NCBI RefSeq assembly: GCF_943193175.1
Contig: NZ_CALPDF010000026.1
Coordinates: 1 to 61,546 of the forward strand
Origin: Neobacillus muris
Lineage (GTDB): Bacteria; Bacillota; Bacilli; Bacillales; Cytobacillaceae
Length of the DNA: 61,546 bases
Reading direction: 5' to 3'
A program made the translations under genes and the position numbers. Positions within the stretch are counted from its first letter, which is position 1. Each line of letters begins with the position of its first letter. The notes below the pieces were generated by a model that saw only the letters and a program-made list of their open reading frames with translations, was not told the origin of the DNA and did no database searches. This document shows positions 52,935 through 61,511 of this stretch, one piece after another.

Positions 52935-53411
52935 ATGTTCCCATGGAACATTTTCCCCTTTAATAAAGACATGAGGGAAACTTTCCAGAAGATGAAGCCA
53001 GAAGAAATTGATAAATACGTTCAAGACATCATCGGAAAAGTGCTGCCCTCCAATATGGGGGGAATGATGAACCCGCAGGATATGTTTAAGGGTTTCGCCT
53101 CCCAGCAGGACCAAGTTTCAACCAATCCAGGAAAATTGCATTCTTCCGCTTTTGAAACGCATGATTATGTATTCGTCCGGATCTTCATTAAAGATGAATC
53201 ATGGATAAAAAAACTAAAGCTTTATCATACATCAAATCAACTGATCCTCGAACATATCCCCGAGGAAGGCGACAAACACACGATAACACTTCCTGCCATT
53301 GTTAAAAAGAAAGGCGCTACAGCCAATTTTAAGGATGGCATTCTTGAAGTGAAAATCCCCAAGAATGTGGATATGCAATTTTCCCAAATTGACGTGACAG
53401 AAATCTTATAA
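52935..53411 (+). CDS. Hsp20/alpha-crystallin-like spore protein 1
   Basis: A 158-residue protein: N-terminal WNIFPFNKDM and Met/Gly-rich region (~35-55), then a degenerate alpha-crystallin domain (FETHDYVFVRIFIKDESW ... NQLILEH ... FKDGILEVKIPK). Probably a coat-associated small heat-shock-like protein such as CotM or CotP. AAAGGATG precedes ATG by 7 bases. Confidence 0.75.
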   Translation: MFPWNIFPFNKDMRETFQKMKPEEIDKYVQDIIGKVLPSNMGGMMNPQDMFKGFASQQDQVSTNPGKLHSSAFETHDYVFVRIFIKDESWIKKLKLYHTSNQLILEHIPEEGDKHTITLPAIVKKKGATANFKDGILEVKIPKNVDMQFSQIDVTEIL

Positions 53412-53482
53412 CACTATTTTTATTGCATGATTTTTTTTGCCGATAATATGATGAATTAACGGGGGTTTAAAGGGGAGTGAAC

Positions 53483-53944
53483 ATGATGGAGCTTGATAAA
53501 TATAAAAAATGGATGGAGGCTGCCCAGCAGTTTCAATCGGAGACGTTTTGGAATAAAATATTCGACACCCCGAAAGCAGGCACACCTTTAACTCCAGCAA
53601 AAATGTCTGAAATGATTCCGAAATGCGACTTATATGAAACCGATGAAGATTTGATTGCCGAGATTGAACTCCCAGGTATCTCCAAAGATTCTCTCCAAAT
53701 TACAGTACAACAGCAATTGCTCACCATCACCGGCGAATTTAATACCCTTAAGGAAAAGCATAGGTATCATTTAAAAGAGCGGCCCCATCACCCATTTAAA
53801 AAAGAAGTCACTCTACCCTATCCGATTAAAGTCAAAAAGGTTAGATCGGCGCTTCGCAACGGCATATTATTGATTGCAATGCCATTTTCAATGGATGACG
53901 TTGAAACCATTCCCATCGAATTTAATTATCCAGCAGCAGAATAG
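53483..53944 (+). CDS. Hsp20/alpha-crystallin-like spore protein 2
   Basis: A 153-residue small heat-shock protein with a better-preserved domain: CDLYETDEDLIAEIELPGISKDS, LLTITGEF, then VRSALRNGILLIAMPF (the usual NGVL motif). Charged N-terminal helix. GGGGAG precedes two successive ATGs (53483, 53486). Third position relative to the GerP-like genes suggests the same spore-coat regulon. Confidence 0.85.
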   Translation: MMELDKYKKWMEAAQQFQSETFWNKIFDTPKAGTPLTPAKMSEMIPKCDLYETDEDLIAEIELPGISKDSLQITVQQQLLTITGEFNTLKEKHRYHLKERPHHPFKKEVTLPYPIKVKKVRSALRNGILLIAMPFSMDDVETIPIEFNYPAAE

Positions 53945-53953
53945 AGGGGTAAC

Positions 53954-54334
53954 ATGCGAGTGTGGTATCGTATTTTCACCAAGAACAGCACCCTCACATC
54001 AAAAATGATCGAACTGGAAAAAAAACTTACGGAACTGGAATCAAAGGTAAACGAAGGGAAAGAAATGAAAAATGGAAGCCAAGTGGCAAAAGAACAGGAC
54101 CCCATCCCTTCGATTCATGTTGACCATTTAACGGTTGAAAAAATCATTATTGAACATTTAGATTATGCCAATAACTTTGGGCAATTAGGCATTAAAGAAT
54201 TAACCGGCAAATTAAATATTGGCACAAGCTATGAAGGTGATTTTTCAAAAGAATTTGATGAAAAGGTTAATGAATTAATCCAAAACAAGCTTGACAATGA
54301 GCTCAGGGTAAACTTAAAACCAAGGAAAGAATGA
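53954..54334 (+). CDS. GerPC-like coiled-coil protein
   Basis: A 126-residue protein with an N-terminal coiled coil (IELEKKLTELESKV), a charged linker, and a C-terminal motif IHVDHLTVEKIIIEHLDY...LTGKLNIGTSYEG like the end of GerPC. GerPC (~200 aa) is longer, so this is a short relative. Starts 10 bases after the second Hsp20-like gene; ends in a hairpin. Confidence 0.65.
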   Translation: MRVWYRIFTKNSTLTSKMIELEKKLTELESKVNEGKEMKNGSQVAKEQDPIPSIHVDHLTVEKIIIEHLDYANNFGQLGIKELTGKLNIGTSYEGDFSKEFDEKVNELIQNKLDNELRVNLKPRKE

Positions 54335-54385
54335 TGCTAAAGAGACCGGCCATACTGTTTACAAGAAGATTCCGGCTCTTTAGCA
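54333..54385. terminator. Long hairpin between the GerPC-like and YtkA-like genes
   Basis: TGCTAAAGAG-A-CCGG / CCGG-C-TCTTTAGCA with a ~22-nt loop. It lacks a strong U-tract but ends two convergent genes. Confidence 0.6.
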
Positions 54386-54402
54386 TTCTGTATAAGTCCC
54401 TG

Positions 54403-54873
54403 TTACTTTTCTTTCCCCTGCATATCCATTCCATCCATAGAATCCGTTGTGTTTTGATCCTCTGGTTCACTCGGCTCACCGATAATAAATTCTTTTTTCG
54501 GCATAGTATGCATATCCCGGGCAGTGACATGGGAAATAATATAATAGGTACCATTCTGTGGAAACGATTTTTCCAGGCGATATATCCCATTTTCAGCATG
54601 TTCCACTTTTATTTTTTCATGGTTTTCATCCTTTGAACGCCAAATTTCAAATACGACTTCATCCGCATCGGTAACCGCTTCCCCTCCCTGCGTCACTTTC
54701 GCCTCCATTGTGACTGGTTGGTTTGCCTCACCCTGTTCAGGGGTAATCGTCAGTTCTACTTCTACTAAGTCGGGAACCTCATTTTTTTGATCATTTTCCT
54801 TATTGCAGGCTGCAAAAAAGAAGATCAAAGATACGGCCATCATCCCCAAAAATACTTTTTTCACTTTTCTCAA
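54403..54873 (-). CDS. YtkA-like lipoprotein (FixH/YtkA domain)
   Basis: A 156-residue lipoprotein with lipobox FAAC (Cys ~23), an immunoglobulin-like YtkA domain (PDLVEVELTITPEQGEANQP...NGIYRLEKSFPQNGTYYIISHVTARDMH) and a Met/Asp/Gly-rich tail (MDGMDMQ) that could bind copper. Extracytoplasmic; role unknown, likely metal or envelope-related. Confidence 0.78.
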   Translation of the reverse strand: MRKVKKVFLGMMAVSLIFFFAACNKENDQKNEVPDLVEVELTITPEQGEANQPVTMEAKVTQGGEAVTDADEVVFEIWRSKDENHEKIKVEHAENGIYRLEKSFPQNGTYYIISHVTARDMHTMPKKEFIIGEPSEPEDQNTTDSMDGMDMQGKEK

Positions 54874-55004
54874 TCCTTTGCTTTATTTTTTCATCTTTCC
54901 AATCTGAGTCTTGGTTGTTGTCAGTTATCCTCAATTGCATTGTTACATAATTAGCCACATTATTGCAAAAAATACATTTTACTACTATATGAAAGGAGCT
55001 TACT

Positions 55005-55250
55005 ATGTCTACTCCGTATAGATGCCCTAATTGCAAAACCAATCGAAGCCGCTTTAATATTATTCAACAAGTATCACAGTCAGTGAAACTCGACCCACGT
55101 ACAGGAGATATAATTCGAGAGTATGCTGAGAATGAATTGGAACCCTTTCATTTGCCATACAATGGACCGGAATATCGAATCCAATGCGGTGCTTGCGGAC
55201 TGGTTGAAGATGAACGGACCTTTCTGAAGTTTGGCGAACAGCCCATGTAA
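55005..55250 (+). CDS. Small zinc-ribbon protein (81 aa)
   Basis: Two Cys pairs CPNC (~7-10) and CGAC (~61-64) bracket a beta-rich segment, a zinc-ribbon layout. No further motif; nucleic-acid or protein binding is possible. AAAGGAG is 6 bases before ATG. Terminated by a strong bidirectional hairpin. Confidence 0.65.
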   Translation: MSTPYRCPNCKTNRSRFNIIQQVSQSVKLDPRTGDIIREYAENELEPFHLPYNGPEYRIQCGACGLVEDERTFLKFGEQPM

Positions 55251-55270
55251 TGTTATCCTCATGATTCTTG

Positions 55271-55322
55271 AAAAAACACCTTTACTTAAACAGGGGGCTT
55301 CCCAAAGTAAAGGTGTTTTTTT
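55271..55322. terminator. Bidirectional terminator
   Basis: AAAAACACCTTTACTT/AAGTAAAGGTGTTTTT stem with an ~18-nt loop. Confidence 0.85.
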
Positions 55323-56144
55323 CTATGGAAAATGATTTTCATCTAAAAATGAATCTGAATCTATTTTCCACGATCCTGCCGGTGAAAACCTGACCAAATG
55401 AATGATTCCTTTATAGGACATCGGACCTTTATTTATGACATTCCAATCCACTTCTACCGGAACTTCAAGATAAATTTCATTTTTCAAGTCTTCAGGAGGG
55501 AGATATTCCATTCTAATAATTCTTGCGTTATCCACTTTTTTTAAAATAGGTTTCCAATTAATGGCTTGCAATGATGCTTTTGAGACAATACGGGAATCCT
55601 GCTGCTTAAAGCCCGCAATATAAGCCTCAATTACCTCGTAAGGGTTCGCCTGTCCCAAATATTTGTCCAAGTTTCCTGAGGCTTTATAAATCATCAGCAT
55701 ATGTGAAAGGTCCATTTTGTTCGTCCGGTGTGTAGTACTGCCATAAAAATATATACAAAAGTGGCCCGGAAAATTATTTTTGAGAGCGCCCGCTCCATGA
55801 GGCATGCCATGCATGGAAGCCGCAATCCGCTGTTTCTTGTAGATGGCAATGATTGCTCTGCGCTTCCAGCTCCATTTGCCCCCATAGATTTCTTTCATGG
55901 TTTTTGTGTCTTCCGCAGTCAATGGCTGAACGTCTGCATGATGACTTCCTGCACGCCGCTGGACATTGAATTTTTTTCCTGTTTCAAGGTCCATCACTGT
56001 AAATTTAGTGTACTTTGGCAGTATTTGATCAACCTCATTCCAATCAAGCATTTCAATCTTTAAACGAGACGCCGTTTTTGCTGATACGGAATGGACAGTT
56101 AAGAGGGAATAGAAAAGCAAAAGTATTAACGATAATTTCTTCAT
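55323..56144 (-). CDS. Secreted hypothetical protein (273 aa)
   Basis: Signal peptide (MKKLSLILLLFYSLL, cleavage near VSA), then a conserved His-rich core: GSHHADVQPLT, KWSWKRRAIIA, SMHGMPHGAG, GHFCIYFYGSTTH. The clustered His and one Cys suggest a metal site or hydrolase fold, but I cannot name the family. ATG 56144 is chosen since AGGGGG lies 7 bases upstream. Convergent with the zinc-ribbon gene. Confidence 0.65.
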   Translation of the reverse strand: MKKLSLILLLFYSLLTVHSVSAKTASRLKIEMLDWNEVDQILPKYTKFTVMDLETGKKFNVQRRAGSHHADVQPLTAEDTKTMKEIYGGKWSWKRRAIIAIYKKQRIAASMHGMPHGAGALKNNFPGHFCIYFYGSTTHRTNKMDLSHMLMIYKASGNLDKYLGQANPYEVIEAYIAGFKQQDSRIVSKASLQAINWKPILKKVDNARIIRMEYLPPEDLKNEIYLEVPVEVDWNVINKGPMSYKGIIHLVRFSPAGSWKIDSDSFLDENHFP

Positions 56145-56230
56145 TCTCATTCCCCCTGTTTGGCATTTACACATTAATAATTTAAGATTTACCTTTACAT
56201 TAGAAATTCATGCATTCATTTCCGATAAAA

Positions 56231-56260
56231 AAGTCCCGATTCCATTTGAAATCGGGACTA
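56231..56260 (-). terminator. Terminator of the ctp gene
   Basis: AGTCCCGATT/AATCGGGACT stem; minus-strand tail T6. Confidence 0.88.
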
Positions 56261-56296
56261 ATATTTGCCAATCAATCAAAATAAGCAAGCTAGGAA

Positions 56297-57793
56297 TTAT
56301 TTCATTTCCTCTTTCAAGACTTCCACAGCTTTTTGCAGCTGGGTGTCATTTGCTTGGATTTTTTCTCGTAATAGTTCCATTAATTTCATGGTACTATCAC
56401 CTTTTAGAACCCCATCGGCCGGCAAACCGTTATCCGTTTGAAATGCCACGACCGCAGCTTTCGTTGTTTCATCGAAGAAGCCATCCTCACGGCCAGGGTC
56501 ATATCCAAGAGCTTTCAGCATTTTTTGGGCTGTTTGGATCTCAGTGGAGGAATTGGAAAGGGTTAGTTCCTTATCTGGATTAATAATCGATAGAGTCGCA
56601 TATTCTGGCAATGCAACCTCTACATCTGGATTAATCCCTTTCTTATGGATCCAGTTTCCATTCGGTGTCAGCCACTTGGCAATCGTGAATTTTAGGTTAG
56701 ATCCGTCGGAAAAATCAGATGCTGTTTGGACTGTTCCTTTTCCAAACGATTTTTCACCTACCAGCTTTACGCCAGCTGATTCTCTTACCGCTGCTGCAAG
56801 AATTTCTGAAGCACTAGCACTGCCCTTGTCGATCAAAACAACCAATGGCAGGTTGGGATTTCCATCATTTTCCGAAGCAATTTCCTTAATCTTACCATTC
56901 CGGTCTTCTTCTTTTACAATGATCTTTCCTTTAGGAACAAACATACTCGAGATACTGACCGCTTGATCCAATAATCCCCCCGGATTTTGTCTTAAATCTA
57001 GAACAAGACCTTTCATCCCCTGGCTCTGAAGGGTGTTTAAAGTCTTAACTAGCTCTTTTGACGTATTCGTTGAAAAGCTGGTGATTTGTACCTTGGCAAT
57101 TCCGTCTTCTACCATTTCACCATAAACAGTCTCAATCGGGATTTCGTCGCGAACAATTGGGACTGTTATTGGCGCATCAGTACCTGCCCGTTGAATGGAT
57201 AATTCGACCTTTGTCCCCTTTTTGCCGCGAATGATTGTTACTGCCTCTGTCGAAGTCATTCCCTGAAGGCTCTTGCCATCAACTGATAAAATGATATCAT
57301 CCGGCTTTAATCCTGCTTTTTCAGCTGGAGAGCCTTTGATCGGAGACACAATCATGATATGGCCGTCTTTTTCCTGTATTTCAGCCCCAATGCCTTCAAA
57401 TGAAGATGAAATGCTGCTGTTGAAACTCTTGGCCTCATCTTGGGTCATATAGTCCGAATAAGGATCATCCAAAGATTCAACCATCCCATTTATTGCACCG
57501 TTTATCAGCTTTTGCTTGTTGACCTTCTCATAATAATCTTTATTGAGCGTATCAAATGCCTGATATAATTTTTTAAATTCACTGCGTTCCCCACTGACCG
57601 TTACTACCTTTTCATCCCCAAACGAAAGTGCAACTGCCGTAATTCCCGCTGACAAAAATACAATTAGAAACAGAAGCATAATAAAGTGGAATTTTTTAAA
57701 TTTGACATAATTTGACTTTGCCTCTGTCATTTGCTCCTGGTTTGTTTTTTCCTGTTCCATTTTCTCTTCTTCCAACGCCTTCACCACTTTCAT
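56297..57793 (-). CDS. C-terminal processing protease (S41; CtpA/CtpB-like)
   Basis: A 498-residue membrane-anchored serine protease. Cytoplasmic N-terminus, one TM (~38-58), S41 N-terminal region, PDZ domain (~125-205, IQEKDGHIMIVSPIKGSPAEKAG), catalytic core with nucleophile in KGSASASEIL and Lys in EKSFGKGTVQ, and a C-terminal peptidoglycan-binding repeat (~415-475). CtpB signals to the SpoIVFB protease in sporulation; CtpA is vegetative. Start uncertain: ATG 57793, or ATG 57760, which has a weak GAAGAAGAG. Confidence 0.9.
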   Translation of the reverse strand: MKVVKALEEEKMEQEKTNQEQMTEAKSNYVKFKKFHFIMLLFLIVFLSAGITAVALSFGDEKVVTVSGERSEFKKLYQAFDTLNKDYYEKVNKQKLINGAINGMVESLDDPYSDYMTQDEAKSFNSSISSSFEGIGAEIQEKDGHIMIVSPIKGSPAEKAGLKPDDIILSVDGKSLQGMTSTEAVTIIRGKKGTKVELSIQRAGTDAPITVPIVRDEIPIETVYGEMVEDGIAKVQITSFSTNTSKELVKTLNTLQSQGMKGLVLDLRQNPGGLLDQAVSISSMFVPKGKIIVKEEDRNGKIKEIASENDGNPNLPLVVLIDKGSASASEILAAAVRESAGVKLVGEKSFGKGTVQTASDFSDGSNLKFTIAKWLTPNGNWIHKKGINPDVEVALPEYATLSIINPDKELTLSNSSTEIQTAQKMLKALGYDPGREDGFFDETTKAAVVAFQTDNGLPADGVLKGDSTMKLMELLREKIQANDTQLQKAVEVLKEEMK

Positions 57794-57949
57794 TTACCAA
57801 AAAATTAAGATTAGAGCCTGCTGCTATTATGTGGGCAAACGTAAAAGCAAACACGAATTTATTACAAGCCTCTTTTTCTTTACCCTTAGTGATTAGAATA
57901 ACATCTTTTTAATAAAATTAACAAAGAAAAGTTAACGGCATCAGAAAGT

Positions 57950-57979
57950 AAAAAACCACTTCCAAGCGGAAGAGGTTTA
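57950..57979 (-). terminator. Terminator of deoD
   Basis: AACCNCTTCC/GGAAGNGGTT stem with an AAGC loop (one mismatch); minus-strand tail T6. Confidence 0.85.
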
Positions 57980-58684
57980 TGATTCGCTAACAGCAGCTTC
58001 CAATGCCACCTCAATCATATCGTTAAAGGTTGATTGCCGCTCCTCAGCAGTTGTTTCTTCACCGGTGATGATATGATCACTGACTGTTAAAACGGTTAGT
58101 GCTTTTCGGCCAAATTTAGCGGCTAATGTATATAAGGCAGCCGTCTCCATTTCTACCGCAAGAATTTGGTATTTAGCCCACTTTTCGAGTTCAGCATTAT
58201 CATTATAAAAAGAATCTGCCGTAAACACATTTCCAACTTTTAAATTAAGTCCCTTCTGAACGCCGGCGTCATAAGCTTTTTTAAGTAATTCAAAGTCAGC
58301 TGCAGGAGCAAAATCGACATGGCCAAAAGTCAAGCGGTTTATATTAGAATCAGTCGAACTAGTCATGGCCAATATGACATCACGAACTCTGACGTCCTTT
58401 TGGATCGCACCGCATGTTCCAACACGAATGAGCGTTTGGGCGTTATAGCTGTTGATTAATTCATTCACATAAATCGAGATCGAAGGCACGCCCATCCCTG
58501 TACCTTGAACAGAAATTCTTTTTCCCTTATACGTACCGGTATACCCAAACATGTTGCGAATTTCATTGTAACAGAAGGCTCCCTCTAAGAAGTTTTCGGC
58601 AATATATTTAGCACGAAGAGGGTCTCCAGGAAGAAGGACCGTTTCCGCTATTTCATTTTCTTTTGCGCCAATATGTACACTCAT
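57977..58684 (-). CDS. deoD: Purine nucleoside phosphorylase, DeoD type
   Basis: A 235-residue hexameric PNP that phosphorolyses purine (deoxy)nucleosides. Motif [12 protein letters not shown], phosphate site RVGTCGAIQ, and active-site Asp in VSDHI. ATG 58684 is chosen: GGGGGG lies 9 bases upstream; a TTG two codons before is too close to it. Confidence 0.95.
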   Translation of the reverse strand: MSVHIGAKENEIAETVLLPGDPLRAKYIAENFLEGAFCYNEIRNMFGYTGTYKGKRISVQGTGMGVPSISIYVNELINSYNAQTLIRVGTCGAIQKDVRVRDVILAMTSSTDSNINRLTFGHVDFAPAADFELLKKAYDAGVQKGLNLKVGNVFTADSFYNDNAELEKWAKYQILAVEMETAALYTLAAKFGRKALTVLTVSDHIITGEETTAEERQSTFNDMIEVALEAAVSES

Positions 58685-58911
58685 GTTCAAAATCCCCCCA
58701 TAAATTTAAGTACATTTACTAGTCTGTACCATAGCCACTATACCATAAACATTTTTACGGGAAAACCCGAAAACAAATATGACATGATATTTTTAAATTG
58801 TGGAACTCTATTCTTAGACTCTTCCGTTCAGGAGTCGATTCACTATTTGTGAAAATTTAAAGAGCATTCACTTTAAAGCACAGACTACAATAAGTTTAAG
58901 GAGGGGAAAGA

Positions 58912-59040
58912 ATGGGAAAAAAGCATCGAAGCAGAATCAATGCACCTAAGAAAAATAATCACACGCCTCCTGAAGCGATTATTGCAGAACAGGAAGCGCA
59001 TGGAAAAGAATATTCAGCAAGCGGCGGGCGAAAACGCTAA
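58912..59040 (+). CDS. Small basic hypothetical protein (42 aa)
   Basis: AAGGAGGGG precedes ATG. Start MGKKHRSRINAPKKNN, central PPEAIIAEQEAHGKEY, end SGGRKR. Basic and hydrophilic, like many minor spore or coat proteins, but family not recognised. Followed by a terminator. Confidence 0.55.
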   Translation: MGKKHRSRINAPKKNNHTPPEAIIAEQEAHGKEYSASGGRKR

Positions 59041-59051
59041 CCTAAATAAAA

Positions 59052-59098
59052 AAGGAGTCTGGCTCGTCTAATTTTCCAAGACAGCAGACTCCTTTGTT
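59052..59098. terminator. Bidirectional terminator
   Basis: AAGGAGTCTG/CAGACTCCTTTG stem with a ~22-nt loop, between convergent genes. Confidence 0.75.
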
Positions 59099-59104
59099 TC
59101 TAAT

Positions 59105-59425
59105 TCATTTATGATTGGAAAAAAGCAGAATCCGATTAATTGGGACCCAGCCGCCAGGCTGCAGCTGGTAATAATACTGGCCGCTGCGCCCCTCGTCTAT
59201 CAGCACAATATCTCCCGTTGAGAGAAACCGTCCCTTATAATTAACAGGGATTCTATCTGTAACATTAAATCGGCTGAAGGTTTCCCTTAAGCATTGTTCA
59301 CGGCTTGCCGCCGGGACAAGCGTCCGGTATACCTGTTTATGCCCCTTCTTTTCGCGCAGTTTTGGAGTTTGAAAGATCGTCACATCATATTGAATCGTGC
59401 TTTTTCTAGTTAACGCTTTGATCAT
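59105..59425 (-). CDS. yodL: YodL-domain protein
   Basis: A 106-residue protein with the YodL pattern: QYDVTIFQTPKLREKKGHKQVYR, then TGDIVLIDEGRSGQYYYQLQPGGW. In B. subtilis, YodL is a sporulation-time protein affecting cell shape. GGAGGG is 6 bases before ATG but sits in a 16-bp perfect palindrome. Confidence 0.85.
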   Translation of the reverse strand: MIKALTRKSTIQYDVTIFQTPKLREKKGHKQVYRTLVPAASREQCLRETFSRFNVTDRIPVNYKGRFLSTGDIVLIDEGRSGQYYYQLQPGGWVPINRILLFSNHK

Positions 59426-59432
59426 AAAAACC

Positions 59433-59473
59433 CTCCAATTATTAGAATTAATCGTCTATTCTAATAATTGGAG
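59433..59473. promoter_or_regulatory. Perfect 16-bp inverted repeat masking the yodL ribosome binding site
   Basis: CTCCAATTATTAGAAT (59433-59448), 9-nt loop, ATTCTAATAATTGGAG (59458-59473). In yodL mRNA it pairs the GGAG of the Shine-Dalgarno. It may be an RNA switch or a DNA operator. Confidence 0.7.
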
Positions 59474-59540
59474 ATTAGCACTGTCGAATCCTTCATAGAA
59501 ATTCCACTATTTTTGTCGAAACCTAAAAATAATGTTCCTT

Positions 59541-60311
59541 TTAGGAATATTGTTGGATAAGGCTATGAAGTTTTTGCTGCATATAAGGAATATCCGCATT
59601 GGAAACCATCATTCGTACATTTGTCTCATCCACACCCAATGCCTCAGAAAATAATCCGGCTAATCCCTGTGCCCGGCGGTCCACCTGTACCATTAAGTCA
59701 AGCGTCCCTGTTCCGGATGGGAAGTACACGATTTCAAGCTCGTCTAGCCGTCCGCGAAATGGGCCGGAAACCGGTACAAATTCAAATTCCTGGACAAATG
59801 GCAGACGTCCGCGCAATCGTCTGGGAACCTCCTCGCAATCTGCCTCGCGCAGCCTGAATCCAAGGCTGTCCATAGCATGAAATACAGAGGACATTAATGG
59901 ATTAGGGATTACTTTCAAATAATCTTTATCACTCGGGTCAGCCCCGCCTTTTATCTCAAGCCCTGTTGATATCCACACCTTGGAGCGTCCAATCGATAAA
60001 GGAGTATCATACGGCAGATCGAACGTAAACGGAATATCTTTTGATTCATTAACGCGGATTAAAAACGGAGTTGTCAGCCTAAAACTGTCAATCACTGCAT
60101 TGACTGAGTACTTTCGATCATCAGATTCTCTTAAGTAGGTAGTATTAAGGTTTAGATAAATTTCATCGACTTGCTGGTCTACCTTCCCCCCTCTAATAGC
60201 CACTACTCCTTTGACGGTCTCTCCAGGCATATACGTATCCTTTTCTAATTTCGTATCCACTGTGGCTGCTCCGATACCCACACTTGCAAAAACTTTGTTA
60301 AAGAATGACAT
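59541..60311 (-). CDS. spo0M: Sporulation-control protein Spo0M
   Basis: A 256-residue arrestin-fold protein. Start MSFFNKVFASVGIGAATVDT, then EKDTYMPGETVKG and C-terminal EYFPSG-type region. Spo0M influences entry into sporulation and cell morphology. Overlaps the upstream kinase gene by 14 bases, so translation is coupled. Confidence 0.93.
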   Translation of the reverse strand: MSFFNKVFASVGIGAATVDTKLEKDTYMPGETVKGVVAIRGGKVDQQVDEIYLNLNTTYLRESDDRKYSVNAVIDSFRLTTPFLIRVNESKDIPFTFDLPYDTPLSIGRSKVWISTGLEIKGGADPSDKDYLKVIPNPLMSSVFHAMDSLGFRLREADCEEVPRRLRGRLPFVQEFEFVPVSGPFRGRLDELEIVYFPSGTGTLDLMVQVDRRAQGLAGLFSEALGVDETNVRMMVSNADIPYMQQKLHSLIQQYS

Positions 60312-61119
60312 TATTCTTCCCCCTTAATAATTGGATAACCCTTTGAATATCCGTTTTTACCTGTTCGCAATCCTGATAAGCAGGTTTTATTTGCAACAAC
60401 CGCCTGATGATGTATTTAGCTTCACCACAGATATTTAACTCTTCTTCCCATGATTTTTCTTGCTTGTGATTTGGATTTTGAAAATTGGAATATAGCAAAA
60501 ACAAGAGAAAATGCCCCAATCCGTAGAAATCCGCCTCGAAATTTACTTGTTTCCTTAAATCCCTGCTTTGCTTTTTTCCATTATCCTTTTGATTCAAATA
60601 CCTGGCCAGCCCTAAATCAATAAGCCGTATTTGAGAGCCGCTTAATATCACATTAGGAATCCGTATATCTCTGTGGACAATGTTTTGATGATGAAGATGC
60701 TCGATCAACTCTATCAAATCAAAAGCAATTAAAAATGTGTCCAGCTCTGATATTTCCCAGCTGTCGTCAAAAATTAGCTGTTCAAAATTCTTTCCATCAA
60801 CAAATTCCATCGTATAATAGGGAATATTTTTATATGTACCTCCCCCAAAATACTTAGGGAAACCGGGATGGCAAATGGAGTTTAGCAGCTGTTGTTCTAT
60901 TTGAAATCCTTTTCTCCCGGCTTTCGTTATTCTTTTATGAAGACGCAATGCTTTTAAGACCATTGTTTGATTGCTCAGAACATCATTTACTAAATACGTA
61001 TATCCGTAGCCCCCTATGCCAAGAAGAGTTAATACTTGGTAACGGGCGTTGATCCTTTCCCCCTTGCTAAAGGGTTGATCAAGCAACTGGCAAACAAATA
61101 AAAGCAGCCGATTTACCAT
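60298..61119 (-). CDS. Hanks-type Ser/Thr protein kinase (YbdM-like)
   Basis: A 273-residue soluble kinase with Gly-loop GIGGYGYTYLV, Lys in VLKAL, catalytic loop IVHRDIRIPNV and metal loop LIDLGLA (DLG for DFG). All catalytic residues are present; no C-terminal membrane or PASTA domains. Its coupling to spo0M suggests Spo0M or the His-rich protein as partner (inference). Confidence 0.85.
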   Translation of the reverse strand: MVNRLLLFVCQLLDQPFSKGERINARYQVLTLLGIGGYGYTYLVNDVLSNQTMVLKALRLHKRITKAGRKGFQIEQQLLNSICHPGFPKYFGGGTYKNIPYYTMEFVDGKNFEQLIFDDSWEISELDTFLIAFDLIELIEHLHHQNIVHRDIRIPNVILSGSQIRLIDLGLARYLNQKDNGKKQSRDLRKQVNFEADFYGLGHFLLFLLYSNFQNPNHKQEKSWEEELNICGEAKYIIRRLLQIKPAYQDCEQVKTDIQRVIQLLRGKNNVIL

Positions 61120-61125
61120 AAATAA

Positions 61126-61311
61126 TTAACTGCTAAAGAAGCTTGACATGAAGCTTGAGCTTTTATGCTTCTTTTTATAATGATGATGTCCGAGATGATT
61201 GTACTTATGGGACTTATGTTTCTTCCAAGCATCACTCGAAGATCCGTAATAATGGTTGTGTTTATGATGAAGCTTGCTTTCTATAATGGATTTAAGAATC
61301 TTTTTAAACAT
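61126..61311 (-). CDS. His/Lys/Ser-rich small protein (61 aa)
   Basis: Over one third of residues are His, Lys or Ser: KLHHKHNHYYGSSS, KKHKSHKYNHLGHHHYKKK, then SSSFMSSFFSS. AAAGGGG precedes ATG 61311. It is six bases upstream of the kinase gene. The composition suggests metal binding or phosphorylation by the kinase. Family not recognised. Confidence 0.7.
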   Translation of the reverse strand: MFKKILKSIIESKLHHKHNHYYGSSSDAWKKHKSHKYNHLGHHHYKKKHKSSSFMSSFFSS

Positions 61312-61405
61312 GAAAATCCCCTTTCTTTTTGTTCATTTATACGATAGGGAGAACGAAAGGTTTCCCTTTTTGAAAAAATAATTTTTATTGCTCCAATCAA
61401 AAAAA

Positions 61406-61432
61406 ACGAGCTAAATTGCTCGTCAGATTGTC
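61406..61432 (-). terminator. Terminator of a gene entering from the right edge
   Basis: ACGAGC/GCTCGT stem with a 6-nt loop; minus-strand tail T8. Confidence 0.75.
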
Positions 61433-61511
61433 TAGAAAGGGTATTTTTCTCGGCAATTTTTTATTATCTCAGAATCTAAATACCAAATTTATTGATTGTC
61501 CATGCAAATGG

